Shown piece after piece: positions 53,577-64,000 of a stretch of 64,000 bases of DNA. The stretch is taken from positions 364,421 to 428,420 of the forward strand of contig MNCI01000270.1 in NCBI GenBank assembly GCA_015680685.1. The letters are read 5' to 3'. Origin of the DNA: Gnetum montanum. Its lineage: Eukaryota > Streptophyta > Gnetopsida > Gnetales > Gnetaceae. The translations under genes were made by a program, and so were the position numbers. The stretch's first letter is position 1; every line of letters starts with the position of its first letter. A model generated the notes under the pieces. It was not told the origin of the DNA and searched no databases. It saw only the letters and a list, made by a program, of their open reading frames with translations.

Positions 53577-54617
53577 TGATGAGTGGTGAGGTACCCCTAC
53601 ACTCAACCATACGAAACGAGCGTAGCATGCGCGATCCGGTCGAACTCTGCAAACTAAGTGCCTACACGCCCCATGGAACACTTGGGGTTAATCATTCGTT
53701 GTCTTCCCAGACTTACTTGTGGTTGTCACTGTATATGGTTAAGTAAGTCCGAGGTATATGATTTTTTATGGTCTTTTATGTTTTTCTCCTATGCTATTGA
53801 GGTGAAGGGTTGAGAAACTAACTAACTCTAACTAATGACTAAGTCTAAATTACCTAGCGTTAGCATCTGTTCCCACTTACCGTACATACCTTGAACCGAT
53901 GCAACCGCGGCTATCAAACGCTAATCGTTGCTAGAATCACCGCGCGTAACGCACGTGCTCGAAGTGGTCGTACTGAGGAACTTAACTAAGAGGAAAGGGT
54001 TGAGAGAATCTATCTAGCCTAAGTGTGATGAGTAGCCAATTCCTTGACTAACCGTACACATCTAGGACTACCACTGGGATTACCAAGTGTAGATCCTGGA
54101 TACACCACTAGGTTACCAAGTAGTCACACTAGATGCTCGTAATCAAGTCATACTCATACCGCATGCGATGAGCAGCCGATACCTTAACTATTCGTACACA
54201 TCCTTAGATGCTCGTAATCAAGTCATATTCATTCTGCATTCTAGGAGTTTAAGGGTGAGAGAGAAAACAATAAATAAAATCCTATTCCATGCACTGCAAG
54301 GTTTATCCAGGAAGTTCGTCTTTATTGCCGTACACAACTTGTGTTCAAGTACAATGTTGCTCAAATAAAGATCCGTTCACTTTTAGGACTCCTACTGTGG
54401 GCACATGGAAAATATTTTATCTCAAGAGTGATCAAACTGCCAAAGTTTCCCTACTTCTAACTCAGGATGGGAAATAAGGGGAGTGTCGCCTCTTATTTAT
54501 AGATATGGCGACGAACCGTGATATCGCGTACGCGACATCGTAGGGGATGATGCGATATCGCGTACGCGATATCACAGGGGATGCGATATCGTGGCTCATG
54601 CAAATTGTGTCTCATCA
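53577..54617 (-). repeat. Element 4, 5' LTR (1041 bp)
   Basis: Plus strand TGATGAGTGGTGAGG...GTGTCTCATCA. On the minus strand a TATA box CTATAAATAAGA is at 54491-54502. Upstream of it lies a 20-bp perfect palindrome at 54554-54573 within a row of GATATC motifs. It is very similar to the 3' LTR, differing mainly by transitions. Confidence 0.95.
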
Positions 54618-55800
54618 CCATGATTTCTCTTAAAAAGAGCAAATTTTCCACATCATATATGGGCTCCATAATGAAACAAGGAAGACCCTTGGGATTTATG
54701 CCCAAGGTCGATTATTTGAATTGAATGCCCATCAGATACAAAGGCTAATCAAGCAGGTGAAAAAAGAAGGAGAGCTATGTAGATGAGCGAATGTAGAGAA
54801 ATAGAACTAGGACCCAACAACACCTTCTGAAGGATCACCACCTCATACCTCTCATCCTCCATCATATCCTCAATATTCTCATACTTCCCTTCATCACATG
54901 TCATAGCCAACAACATAGGAAGGTTTGGCACCACTACATCAATAGAAAAATGCCACTTGTATTGTGAACATACACAAAAATGATCAAGCTAGTAAATCTC
55001 CACCACAACCTTGGAAACATCCTTTCTTTAGGATGGTTCCCATGCATGAGCGTAAAACTCATAGACCTACTAGCACATTGAAACCTGCACAAGGCTGATC
55101 TAGTGCAACATCCTTCCTCACAAAAATGATGTCTCCTAATCATATGTAAAAGCCAACAACCATCACCACTCCAACACAAGACATAAAAAACGAACCTATC
55201 ACTATGGAGAGATAGAAGAATCCATGCATCACTAATAATAAAGAATGTAGTTGTGGGCCGAAAGTTTGAAATATTAACACAACCCCTATATCGATCCATC
55301 AAAAAGTTTAGAAACAAGTGTGTGAGTGGAAATAATTCTATGCAATAGCCATGAAACTAGAAGAAACCCAGTGGCTTGAAAATGAGAATATAAAACTGTT
55401 TCAAAGATGCATGGAAACAACTAATCCTCTTATTAGTTCTAGACTTAAGAAAAGAGACCAAATAGAGGACTTAAACATAGATATCTTACACTTTGATTAT
55501 ACACTAGAAAACGATATTAAACACAGAGGCCCGAGAATTAAAATAGAAAATCAAGAAGAAGAAGGAAACCCATATTGACCCCCAAAAATGGAAATACCTT
55601 CAAGTCCTAATGAAGATACATCTTTGAATGATCCAAACAAGATTATCACCAATGTTAGATGTGCTACCATGCGATTAATTAAATGAGTAATGGTGATAGA
55701 TGGGAAACTGGTGGTGTATAACCAAGGGATTATGCGATCCATCTCCCAAATGTGAGGCCATAAGATTAGTCATGGGGGAGATGCTCCATCCTGGTTCAAG
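54618..55800 (+). pseudogene. Element 3 gag, part after the element 4 insertion, plus unknown tail
   Basis: After CCATG the frame continues IFHIIYGLHNETRKTLGIYA, then HQIQRLIKQVKKEGELCR, the part of gag that follows CPGH in elements 1 and 2. A Pro/His-rich stretch follows. At 55351-55578 an unbroken frame MKLEETQWLENENIKLFQRC ... LEEGNPY-like tail (75 codons, acidic) has no counterpart in elements 1 and 2, and I do not recognise it. It ends with a decayed CPPNVRP-like stretch and YGGY-less terminus near 55800. Confidence 0.6.
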
Positions 55801-57440
55801 AACTAATAAGTGCTTTTCACTTTTTTGTTTTACAATTCTTTATCATTTTTCCATTTCTTTCAACATTTTCCAATTCTTAATATGTTTTTTATTTCTTAAT
55901 ATTTTTCATTTATTTTCTTTATAATTTTCTCTTTCTTAAGTCATTTTCTCTATGTTTATAAATGGCTTTTATGTTTTTGTTAATAATATTGCCAAGTCAT
56001 GATGCAAAAGTCAACATTATATGTTGGGTTTTTGTGTTATGCTATCAAGATGATTGGGTAAGTAGTTGTGTAAAGCAGTGAGACCACCTCATCCATCCCT
56101 CCAGTTCTCTAAGTAAAAAGGCCTTTTATCATGAAAGCAATTTGGTTCTTTTTTCATGAAATTAAAATCAATCAATGATCATTGTACGTTGAAGAAAGAA
56201 AAAATGACCAAGTAGGAATGGTAAGGGTGTGACCTCAATGGGATTTGTTGGGCTCTCTTCTTAACTTCCTTCTTATGGTTTATGACTCCTCATGGGACAT
56301 ATCATTACTCCATTGTTGACCAATAACAAGAAGCTAAAAGTCTTTACATGGTGTAGTTTTCATCCAAAATCATAGAAATATAAAATCCAAAAAAAATAAT
56401 GCAAATTCAAAGAACACCCTTTAGACATAAGAATGGGCTATAAGCACTAGTTATGGGGTTGGAAAGACATATTACCCATGCCTAAAGGCACCCCTCTAAC
56501 TAAGGCTCTTCCTTCCTTCTTCTCTTTTCCTCTCTTTTTGGAGTGATGATTATTCTTTGTGGTGGTTGTGGACTCATGATGGTCAACAAGAAGAAACACA
56601 TCAATGCAAGGTCACTATTAATGGTATGGACTTGGTTTGAAACTTAGACAAATAGGTACGATGATCATTTTAATCATACTTGACACAAGAACCTATTACA
56701 AACATTGTAAAGCACCTTGCACCACTCTCTCTATAATTCATTCTCATCCCATTATTCACCTCATTGCTTCATACAATTATGAGCCTTTTGGTTTTGTGTA
56801 GTATAGTGCAACATCCCAACCATGGTAGTTGTCTATTGTTTGGAACAAGGACATGATCTATATTTAACTTCTAGGGTGCCCACAGACATCGATAGAAGTG
56901 GTTATGTAAGGACATTATGGCAACAGCTTGAAAGGACCCACTTGCATAACTTTTGTTGATCATGGCTTTGAACTAACATTAGGGACGCCTAAGGAAGACG
57001 GTCTTTTGCCAAGCACAAAAACAAAGCCAAGAGAGGGGTAATGGAGGATATGCCCATGGAAAAATAGTAGCACATATAGGATAACATCTCAAACATCTCA
57101 TGATTACTCAATCCATGGCACGGTGAGAAGAAATTTCAGTCCATCCTTCAAGAATGTTCTGCATAACCAGAGAAGCATCAACGTAACAATCAAGGTTGGA
57201 AATCTGCCACTGCTAGTGGCAATAAGAAGAATCATCTTCAGCAGATTTTTGAAGACCTCTATAAATTTTGCAATCTTCAATGTTTGTCCAGTCTTTTTGT
57301 CACTTTGTCATTTTGTCTACATCCACTCGAATAAAATTTTGTAATGTGGCACTCAATGTCAGTCAATAATCTTGTACCTTCCCAATTTTGTAAAGAAAGC
57401 TTAGTCCTATTCTTTTAACTTGAGGATGAATTTTTAGTCA
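55801..57440 (+). other. Element 3 non-coding spacer and 3' region
   Basis: Parts (about 56100-57050) align loosely with the spacers of elements 1 and 2, for example AATGGTAAGGGTGTGACCTC, then AATGGGATTTGTTGG near 56217-56252. There is no ORF2-like frame. It ends with ACTTGAGGATGAATTTTTAG and the polypurine tract ATGGGGGTA (57444-57452). Confidence 0.55.
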
Positions 57441-57452
57441 TTCATGGGGGTA

Positions 57453-58422
57453 TGATGAATCATCAATTACTTGAGATATAGTAGATGCTACATCGCAGCG
57501 GTGTTGTAACATCCTTGTCAATGTGTCTCAGTTGGCTGGTACATTGTAGATGCTACATTGCATGGGTTTTATGAAAAAGTCAATTTTTGATCATCAACAA
57601 TATTGGAGCCCAAGTTGTGTTATCGGATATCCAATATCATAGGGTTCATGCCTGCCTATAAATACAACACTTGGACTCATGATCCATAGTAGTTTTAATT
57701 CTTTTGTCAATAGAGTAGTTGAACTCTTGTAGTTTTATTTTGTAGTCTTAGCGAATAGTCAATGAGTACCAGCACTGTGGATCTAAGTCAGTTGGTACAA
57801 CATCTTATTTGAGTAGCATTGTACCTAAACACATTCCATGAACAATAATAAGATCGAGATTGATTCTTATTCATTGTAGTACTTTGACTTAGATTAGATT
57901 TACTTTCCATGCAATTTACTTTTCATGTACTTAGTTAATATCTACATTTCATGCAAGTTAATAAATTGGTAGAATGAGCATGACCAGTTTCAAGTGTAAA
58001 CATGTATTCGCTTGGTAATCCTAGCAGCGTTATTACTTGGTTCACCTAGTAGCATAGTGCTTGGTAATCCCAATAGTGGATATGTGGGTTTAGGATGTGT
58101 ACGACAAGCTAGGAATAGACACTCATCGCTCGTAGGCTAGTTTAGAATTCACTTTCCATTGTTAATTATATTAAATAATTAATTTCTCTATTATCATTAG
58201 GAGTAGCATAAAGTTAAAACAACATCAAAAATCATATGCCTCACTTTGGACTAAATCATATGTGACAAAGCTACCACTAGTCCAAGTGGGATGACAATGA
58301 ATTGCGATCAATACTTAATGATCTAGATGCTTCAACTAGTCCCATCCACAGAATTCAACTAGATCATGCTTGAATGCTTGTAATTCATATGGTTGAGCAT
58401 AGGGGGTACCCACTACCCATCA
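57453..58422 (+). repeat. Element 3, 3' LTR (970 bp)
   Basis: Starts TGATGAATCATCAATTACTT, TATA box CCTATAAATACA near 57655, ends TACCCACTACCCATCA and is followed by AACAT. It keeps the uninterrupted sequence TAGAATTCACTTTCCATTG near 58142-58160, which is the empty site for element 2. Confidence 0.95.
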
Positions 58423-58427
58423 AACAT

Positions 58428-59475
58428 CTTTACGAGCTATTAAATAATCCACATTGAACTAAGGTTTTTTTTACAAGTAGGCCTTTTCTTAATCTACACC
58501 TGAGTAGTTATAAACAAAAGAATATTAGTCAAAACTAGCTCATTGTTATTAATGACCAAACTATTGGCCTCTCTTATTTTAAAATCCCAACAAAGATATT
58601 ATGTAAGATGATGAATTTTGCATTCTTTGTAATGAATATGATGAAATGAAGTAAGAATAGTGAATTCAGGTAATTATGAGGAGATTTTGGAAGTTTTCTC
58701 CCACTGGAAATTTTTTCATTGCATCTATATTAACATGAGTAGACAAGAGAAGATCAATGCAAGAGTTACCTTGGTGCTCAGTAAGGGTAAAATGAGAGGA
58801 GGAAGGAAATTTGTTGATGCCATTAAGGATTTAAAAAATCAAAGAAATGACCTTACTCGAAGAAATGAATACCTCTGTGATTTGTACTATGATTAGCAAA
58901 TGATCCTTTGTGAACTAAATTAAACTCTTCACTGAACTTTAATTGAGAATTCCAAATAAGCCTTTGAATCTGACTTTGTCCAACATGACCATTAAAATCC
59001 CCAATAAAGAAAAACTTTACCAAGATTGGAGAATTCTACAATATCTTAACCCAAGTACTGAAAAGGATGCTCTTGTGAAAGATTAGCAGAATTGTAAATA
59101 GAAGAATTCCTTAGAGCAAAATAATAAAAAAGCAATATAAAGAACCTCTAAAATGCCTTGAACTTGAACTCAAAAATATTGATTTTTATTATAAACTTTG
59201 TGTACCTTAATGAAATGATCTCTGGATTTTTTAATTAAATAAGCAATAGCACTAGAAGGGCTACCCCTAACCTTGGAACTCTTATTTCTAATAGAAATGG
59301 TATGAAAGCTTGGAATAGATACAATTGAAGAATTTTCTTTTTCTCAAGTTTCAAGAAAAATAAACTGATCAAAATCAATGAAGAAATGACTATTATCTAA
59401 AGCAACAACTTTATTAATCAATGAACCTTCAACATTAAGCAAACCACATGTAATAGAAGAAAATCCCTATTTTGG
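58428..59475 (-). pseudogene. Host LINE of the nest, part 1: endonuclease domain
   Basis: On the minus strand: SSITCGLLNVEGSLINKVVA and FFIDFDQFIFLET (consensus FLxETH), VRGSPSSAIAYLIKKS, and GDFNGHVGQSQIQRLIWNSQ with GDFN codons at 58991-59002. These are the L1-type apurinic endonuclease blocks in order. The frame is broken by element 3 at its 3' side and continues at 38741. Total preserved LINE length over the three parts is about 3.1 kb. Confidence 0.85.
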
Positions 59476-59582
59476 GGGTATGTCTTAAAAAAAATTGTGA
59501 CATTGCACCCAAGGATGTAGCAACAGTAGTCAAAACAATCACCTTTTAGTGGGTAACACCTACCATGCTATTGTGAAGGGGT

Positions 59583-59628
<46 letters not shown>

Positions 59629-59640
59629 NGGTTATTTTGA
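59476..59640. repeat. LINE 5' flank with (GA)n microsatellite
   Basis: A GA dinucleotide run spans about 59583-59628 and ends at a single N (59629). The N at the repeat suggests an unresolved length or a join. Confidence 0.8.
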
Positions 59641-60120
59641 TGAGGATTGTAAATTGTAGGTATAGATTATGGCTTAGTTAGTTTGTTAGGTCTTTTGTTT
59701 TATTGTATTGCGCAAGGTTATAAGTTAGTTTTTTAGTTGTTTTGCCTTTTTTTTTATTTGATTTAGTTTGTTAGTTAGTCATTTTATTGTAGATGTATGG
59801 GATCATAAATTAGTTTGTTAGGTGTTTTGATTTATTTTGCTTTTTATTTTTAGTATTTTCTTTAATTTATTTTGTTAGTTTATTTTTAGCAATGGTAGGT
59901 TAAATTAGGTTGGATAGGATGTTTAGGTTTATCCAAACTCTTTTGAACAATTGGTTAGTTTTATAGTGGTACAAGGTTGGATAGGATGTTTAGGTTTATC
60001 CAACTCTTTTTGAACAACTGGTTAGTTTTATAGTGGTAAAAGGTCAGTTTTGAACCATTGGTTGGTTAGTTTTATAATGGTACAGGGTCATAAGTTAGTT
60101 TGTGTGATAATTAAATTTTG
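59641..60120. repeat. AT-rich dispersed repeat related to 26200-27000
   Basis: Shares motifs with 26200-27000, such as ATGGGATCATAAATTAGTTT, GGTAGGTTAAATTAGGTT and TTTAGGTTTATCCAAACTC. A unit GGTTGGATAGGATGTTTAGG is itself duplicated locally (about 59910 and 59973). Non-coding. Confidence 0.6.
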
Positions 60121-61136
60121 GCAAGACCATTACTTGATTGATTTTTAATTATAGTTTAAATTTATCAAATTTAAACTTGATGAATTTGATATTTGTTGAT
60201 TTGCCTTGATGCCTTCTATCTAGAATAAGATGAATATCAAATTTGTTAAGAATGAGATGAATGGTTGGTCTTTACGCTTTCTTGAGGGTGACGGTGAAAA
60301 CGATTGAATGCGTGATGTAACCATGAGCCAAAATTTGATGGCCAATGGCCTTAATCCTTCCGCTTTTGTCCACATTGAGCCGTGTCAATTGCGTAACCGT
60401 TAAAGATTTTTGGTAGCTGTAGCCTTGCCAATAAAGGCAACGAGACAGAGAGGATTGTATCGGTGAGGTGTAGAGCTGCAGCTGATGCCAGGATTTGATA
60501 TTTGTTGTCTAAAGTTAAAGAGGTGACGACAATGCACATTTCAATTCCAATGCTATGATATGATGCTTCTTTTTTTGACTTTTCTGTGAAAGAGTGGATA
60601 GACAAATGGATACGAGGCTGTCGCGTAGACTCAGAAGGTAAACCTTATAAGGTACATGTCGGCACCGCCTGTTAACACGTACAACAACGACAGGGTTTAC
60701 AGCTTTACATACATACATCCATGTGCATACATGACCAGGATATGCGCATTTATTGTCACTCGTAAGCATCATCCCTTTTATCTTTGGATATATGTGAAGA
60801 GGTGGACCATTCATCCCTCAATTTTCTAACTCAAAACGAAGTAGGGTGGGGTCTGGCTATGTGTTGAGGTGGTTTCCCCTCGTCCATTCTTAAACCGCTA
60901 GGTTTCCAAGTGTCTTTATTGGTACAACATTTTTCATATTGTGAGAGATGTGAAGACGAAATTTATTGTTAACTTGCATTCAATTTCATTTTTTTCTTGT
61001 TTAGTTTTAAAATTTTCTAGAAAATTTGGAGAGAAGAGTTAAGATTATGAGTTAATTATTAGTTGTTTTCGTTATTTTAACCCTGGCTCTATTTAAATTC
61101 ATCTTAGGTTGGTTATGATGAGTGAGTTGAGAGTGT
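60121..61136. other. No recognised gene; GC-richer patch 60290-60840
   Basis: Composition rises between 60290 and 60840 compared with the surroundings, and both strands have frames of 84-99 codons with no known resemblance. CTCTATTTAAATTCATC near 61088 could be a weak TATA element for the exon-like stretch that follows. Confidence 0.3.
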
Positions 61137-61310
61137 GTGGTCTCTTGTGTAAAGGTTAGTGTGTGGAAACAATTGATTTATGATCTCTGTAAACATCTTT
61201 GGGTATCTCTGATTCGCCGATTGCAGATAAATTTTCACGAATTGTTCGGGTTAGATTCGGGGGAGCACGTACAGAAGCACATTAAATCCGCAGATTCGCA
61301 ATGGGTACGT
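61137..61310 (+). other. Possible first exon or 5' UTR with a splice donor
   Basis: The sequence ends ...GATTCGCAATGG|GTACGTATTTC, a strong GT donor after a G, and the following intron-like sequence is AT-rich. An open frame from 61137 reads LFGLDSGEHVQKHIKSADSQ up to the donor, and an ATG lies right at the junction. No downstream exon was identified, so the call is tentative. Confidence 0.25.
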
Positions 61311-61586
61311 ATTTCATAATTTTTAATAAAATTTTGTCTGTATCTGTACATATACATTGAAATCGTCGCCTTGCCTTACCTCGTATTATTATTGCCTTGT
61401 TGGATGTCTGCATTGTGCATTAAAATCACACTGGTCTTCTCGTGCTCTGAATCTTTCCAGAAACTTCATTTCATTGTTAGGTGGCCAGCAAGCAATCAAG
61501 ATTCATGACATCGGCATGACACAGACCACCAGAAAACAGAGAGTACGAATGAATAAACAAAAACAGGGAAATCACAAAGGGCTACT

Positions 61587-62093
61587 TTGGTAACCCAAGG
61601 CCTAATGGCCAAATTTGGGTCATACGGAAATCAAGTTTGGAACGGGGCCTGCAAGTTAAATATTGCATTTGTATGGGCTGGTTCTGCCATGACTCACGCA
61701 TTCACGTGTTTATTGGTCATTGCTAGTTCTTGCTCTTTTTCTCGTATCTTTGCTGAAAAAGGCAAAAACAAAACAGGGTCATCGTCATGGATCATGAGTC
61801 ATGAACACGATGACGGATGGATAGATGCTGGTTCAACTTTTTTAAAAATATGTTTGCTTATGGGTCAACAAATCCCACGCCAATGGCCATATGCAACCGC
61901 ATGGCGCTCTGTTTTTACTTTCATTATGACTAGTGTCAATTCCTCATTGTTGGAAAGGTTTTCAATCATCGTAGGTGAGGCGGCTGTGCCTAGTTTAGTT
62001 AAGTTGTGTCTTCTTGTAACATGGTTGTCTTCAACATGGCCCTATGGCACTACTCACAGGTTGTCGAGTATTAGCAGATGTGATTTGTTATAA
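61587..62093 (+). CDS. Hypothetical 168-codon frame, unsupported
   Basis: This is the longest unbroken frame outside the retroelements. It begins MVTQGLMAKFGSYG and ends ISRCDLL. It contains hydrophobic stretches (LNIAFVWAGSAMTHAFTCLL, then VIASSCSF) but no motif I recognise, no clear promoter and no sign of splicing. Codon use and composition do not stand out. Chance is a real possibility in a window of this size. Confidence 0.2.
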   Translation: MVTQGLMAKFGSYGNQVWNGACKLNIAFVWAGSAMTHAFTCLLVIASSCSFSRIFAEKGKNKTGSSSWIMSHEHDDGWIDAGSTFLKICLLMGQQIPRQWPYATAWRSVFTFIMTSVNSSLLERFSIIVGEAAVPSLVKLCLLVTWLSSTWPYGTTHRLSSISRCDLL

Positions 62094-63665
62094 TTTTTGT
62101 TATAATTTTGGTTGAGACTTGAGGCTTAATTTCATTCTTAAAAAGATTGGATTGAGTAACAAAAGGGTTTCATTTTATTGCTGTCATTTTGGTTGTTGCA
62201 AAAATTATATGTTTAGGTAGATTATGGCTCTTGAGTAAGGAAATGGATTCGATGCCCTCTATACCTTTGCAAATTTTCTTGCTTTAATGGAATGTTGATA
62301 TTGCAATTTTCTGTGAAATTTTTAAGCATTAACAATATTTTGGATTTACATTGTACTTCTCTTTATTGTACAATGTTTTTTATGATATATGAGATTTAAT
62401 TTTAAAAAAACTAATATATTTAAATTTTTTTTATCACATCCCCAGCCCATCCCCACTTTTTCTTGAGGCACACATACCCAAACACGTTCAGAATCACAAT
62501 TCCTCGCTTTCACGAATCAGATTCTTTTGATGCATAGCTCTATCGTTTTGAAGTTGTAAAGGTTGCGAAGTTGCTTTTTTGTTTATCTCCCTTGTTTCTC
62601 TCTCACTTCATCCTATTGGAAGTTTTATTTCCCTGTTGTTGTTATGTTATTTTTGTGTTGATAATATTTCAAATAACGATTTTTGTACAATGCATAATTT
62701 GCAACACATAATGCTTTGAATATTCCATGTTTCCAATCCCACACCCATTTTGTTAAGGATATTAGGCCAAACATCATTTTCGACATTAAAATTGTTGACG
62801 ATCAATAATAAAAATAATAACCATTACATCGTAACTTTAAAAATAAAATATTGTAATTGAAATTATTGCCTTGAAAATCAAGAGTGTGGGAATTGACCAT
62901 GTATTGTTAGGGAAGGTTAGAAATCTCCGTATCTAGATTTACTTTTCTAAATATAGAAAGACAATTGATATTGCATTGAATGGTATCACTTTCATTATTC
63001 TTAAATAATTAAATTATAAAATGCTTTAAGGCTCTTTGTTTGAATTTTATAATATTAACAAATTGAGTGAAATTAAATAAGTAAATTGAGTTTCAATATG
63101 AATGTCGGAAACAACAAATAAATTTTAAGATTTTGGATAAAAAGAAAGAAAACTTTTAACTATAAATGAGAATTTCTTAAGAGTGAAATGGAAATATTTT
63201 ATTGTACTTACATTAACATCACATGGATTTGACTAAGTAAATTGAGTTGTTTTTACGAAAATTGTTTTTATACCTCAATATAAGTAATTAAATTAAACTT
63301 ATACACATGTTTTATTATGTAATTTTTTGGATTAATAATTTGGTAGAAGTTGGGTAGAACATAACGATACTTAAAATGTGACTTCAACTTGTAACATTTT
63401 AAAATTGAAATTATTAAAATTAAGGGCAAAAAGTTAACAGAAAAATTTATGTCAATAAACTTAATTTATAATAATGAAATTATTTCCTATTTTTTTAATA
63501 CATAATAGTTAAAAAGAATTATAAAAAAATATAACTATGCCTTAATTTTGACTTCAGACAGAAACCTTGTGACAACAACGAAATGAATTTACCACTTAAA
63601 CCACCACTACTAGTATTCTGAAATGCTTGCCTATTAAAAGTATCTTGTCTTCTGAAGATTCCTTC
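62094..63665. other. AT-rich stretch without a gene
   Basis: Strongly AT-rich, no frame of note, no element ends or coding remnants seen. Confidence 0.4.
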
Positions 63666-63741
63666 AGCCGGTACATATATTAAGAATCGTAAATGATCCC
63701 ATTTGAAAGGGTTACACCAATTCCAACAAAGCTAAACAAAA

Positions 63742-63963
63742 TCAACATCCATAAAAGAATATCCAACCTGCACAAGATTCCCATGGTAGTTGATATGGTA
63801 CGCTACGATAAAATAAGGCAGCCAAGATTCCAGACACGAATGATGCACCGGATATTTGTCGCAAAGGAACGCTGAAAAAGTGACAAGCACTGCCAATAAT
63901 TGGTGAAGGGCGGTAGTGATTAAATAAAATAAGTGAAATAACAAGAATTTGCAACCTCTGCAA
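63742..63963 (-). CDS. Exon-like hydrophobic frame at the window edge
   Basis: On the minus strand GACTTGCAG precedes the frame LQILVISLILFNHYRPSPII, then FFSVPLRQISGASFVSGILA and ALFYRSVPYQLPWESCAG, followed by WIFFYGC and a stop. It looks like two membrane-spanning helices with a basic loop, and the acceptor-like CAG favours an internal or terminal exon. I do not recognise the protein. A competing frame over the same bases is also open for 70 codons, so the call is weak. Upstream exons would lie beyond 64000. Confidence 0.3.
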   Translation of the reverse strand: MQRLQILVISLILFNHYRPSPIIGSACHFFSVPLRQISGASFVSGILAALFYRSVPYQLPWESCAGWIFFYGC

Positions 63964-64000
63964 GTCTGTCGTTTAAATTTTACAATACGGAGTCACCGGA

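Larger units (their letters stand above)
47687..54617 (-). mobile_element. Element 4: gypsy-type LTR element inserted in element 3 gag
   Basis: CCATG is duplicated at 47682-47686 and 54618-54622. LTRs are 47687-48743 (3') and 53577-54617 (5'). Minus-strand order is 5' LTR, PBS, gag, aspartic protease, a 542-base run of N, spacer, polypurine tract, 3' LTR. No reverse transcriptase or integrase is visible in the 1.7 kb after the gap. The gap as drawn is too short to hold pol, but its true size is unknown. Confidence 0.93.
38747..58422 (+). mobile_element. Element 3: gypsy-type LTR element carrying elements 2 and 4
   Basis: Its two LTRs are 38747-46676 (interrupted by element 2) and 57453-58422, with AACAT duplicated at both ends. 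Without the nested elements it is about 5.8 kb. In order: 5' LTR, PBS, gag (interrupted by element 4), decayed 3' gag, non-coding spacer, polypurine tract, 3' LTR. No pol motif was found and no ORF2 like that of element 1. It is older than elements 2 and 4 by nesting, and its gag is more decayed than theirs. Confidence 0.9.

Noticed and set aside
29088-54617. GATATC-rich repeats as a CRISPR array or satellite
   Set aside because: Spacing and spacer lengths are irregular and the clusters always sit in LTR promoter regions. The genome is eukaryotic.
58660-58896. 78-codon plus-strand frame in the LINE endonuclease region
   Set aside because: It is the antisense shadow of the minus-strand endonuclease domain with GDFN at 58991-59002.
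60351-60814. Two overlapping minus-strand frames of 84 and 99 codons
   Set aside because: No motif, no splice signals and overlap in different frames. Chance frames in a GC-richer patch.

Overview
This window looks like intergenic or intronic DNA from a large, repeat-dense seed-plant genome. A gymnosperm is plausible but unproven. It holds almost no intact host coding sequence. Most of it is decayed retroelements of several classes: L1-like and RTE-like LINEs, Ty1/copia and Ty3/gypsy-type LTR elements. One exon is clearly plant-like: the last exon of a glycerophosphodiester phosphodiesterase gene (18592-18748, +). Nothing bacterial, organellar or viral was recognised. All calls come from reading the sequence and its translations; no database search was run.

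Left part (1-17.4 kb). A poly(A)-ended retroelement tail opens the window. It is followed by a 267-bp tandem duplication, a retroposed coiled-coil/J-domain-like pseudogene, an RTE LINE 3' end, an L1-type C-terminal fragment, and a copia integrase fragment broken by a foreign copia LTR. From 7396 to 17354 lies a copia element in minus orientation. It keeps both LTRs, its PBS, gag and the protease active site, but its integrase and most of its reverse transcriptase are missing. In their place sit two convergent LINE copies of one family, a second and better preserved coiled-coil/J-domain copy, and an unrecognised decayed reading frame.

Middle (17.4-27.8 kb). The GDPD terminal exon and its 3' flank come first. 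Then follow a LINE 3' fragment, an RTE LINE, and an old relative of the gypsy-type elements found further right. A 132-bp exact inverted duplicate bounded by single Ns looks like an assembly artefact.

Right part (27.8-59.5 kb) is the most striking section: a nested insertion stack resolved to the base by target-site duplications (TSDs). An L1-like LINE (minus) is split by element 1 (29088-37939, TSD TATAA) and by element 3 (38747-58422, TSD AACAT). Element 3 carries element 2 in its 5' LTR (39486-46404, TSD ACTTT) and element 4 in its gag (47687-54617, TSD CCATG). Element 2 in turn carries a solo LTR (39643-40536) inserted in its TATA box. The LTR elements are related. They share TGATGA...TCATCA-like ends, tRNA-Asp-type primer sites, GATATC-rich LTRs, an Athila/Tat-like gag and a similar non-coding spacer. 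Elements 1-3 show no reverse transcriptase or integrase, and element 4 shows only gag and protease in the sequenced part. Element 1 instead encodes a second protein (N-terminal domain plus long coiled coil), so the family appears non-autonomous.

The last 4.5 kb (59.5-64 kb) is AT-rich. It has a GA microsatellite, a possible first exon with a good splice donor, one unsupported 168-codon frame, and a hydrophobic minus-strand exon-like frame at the very end.
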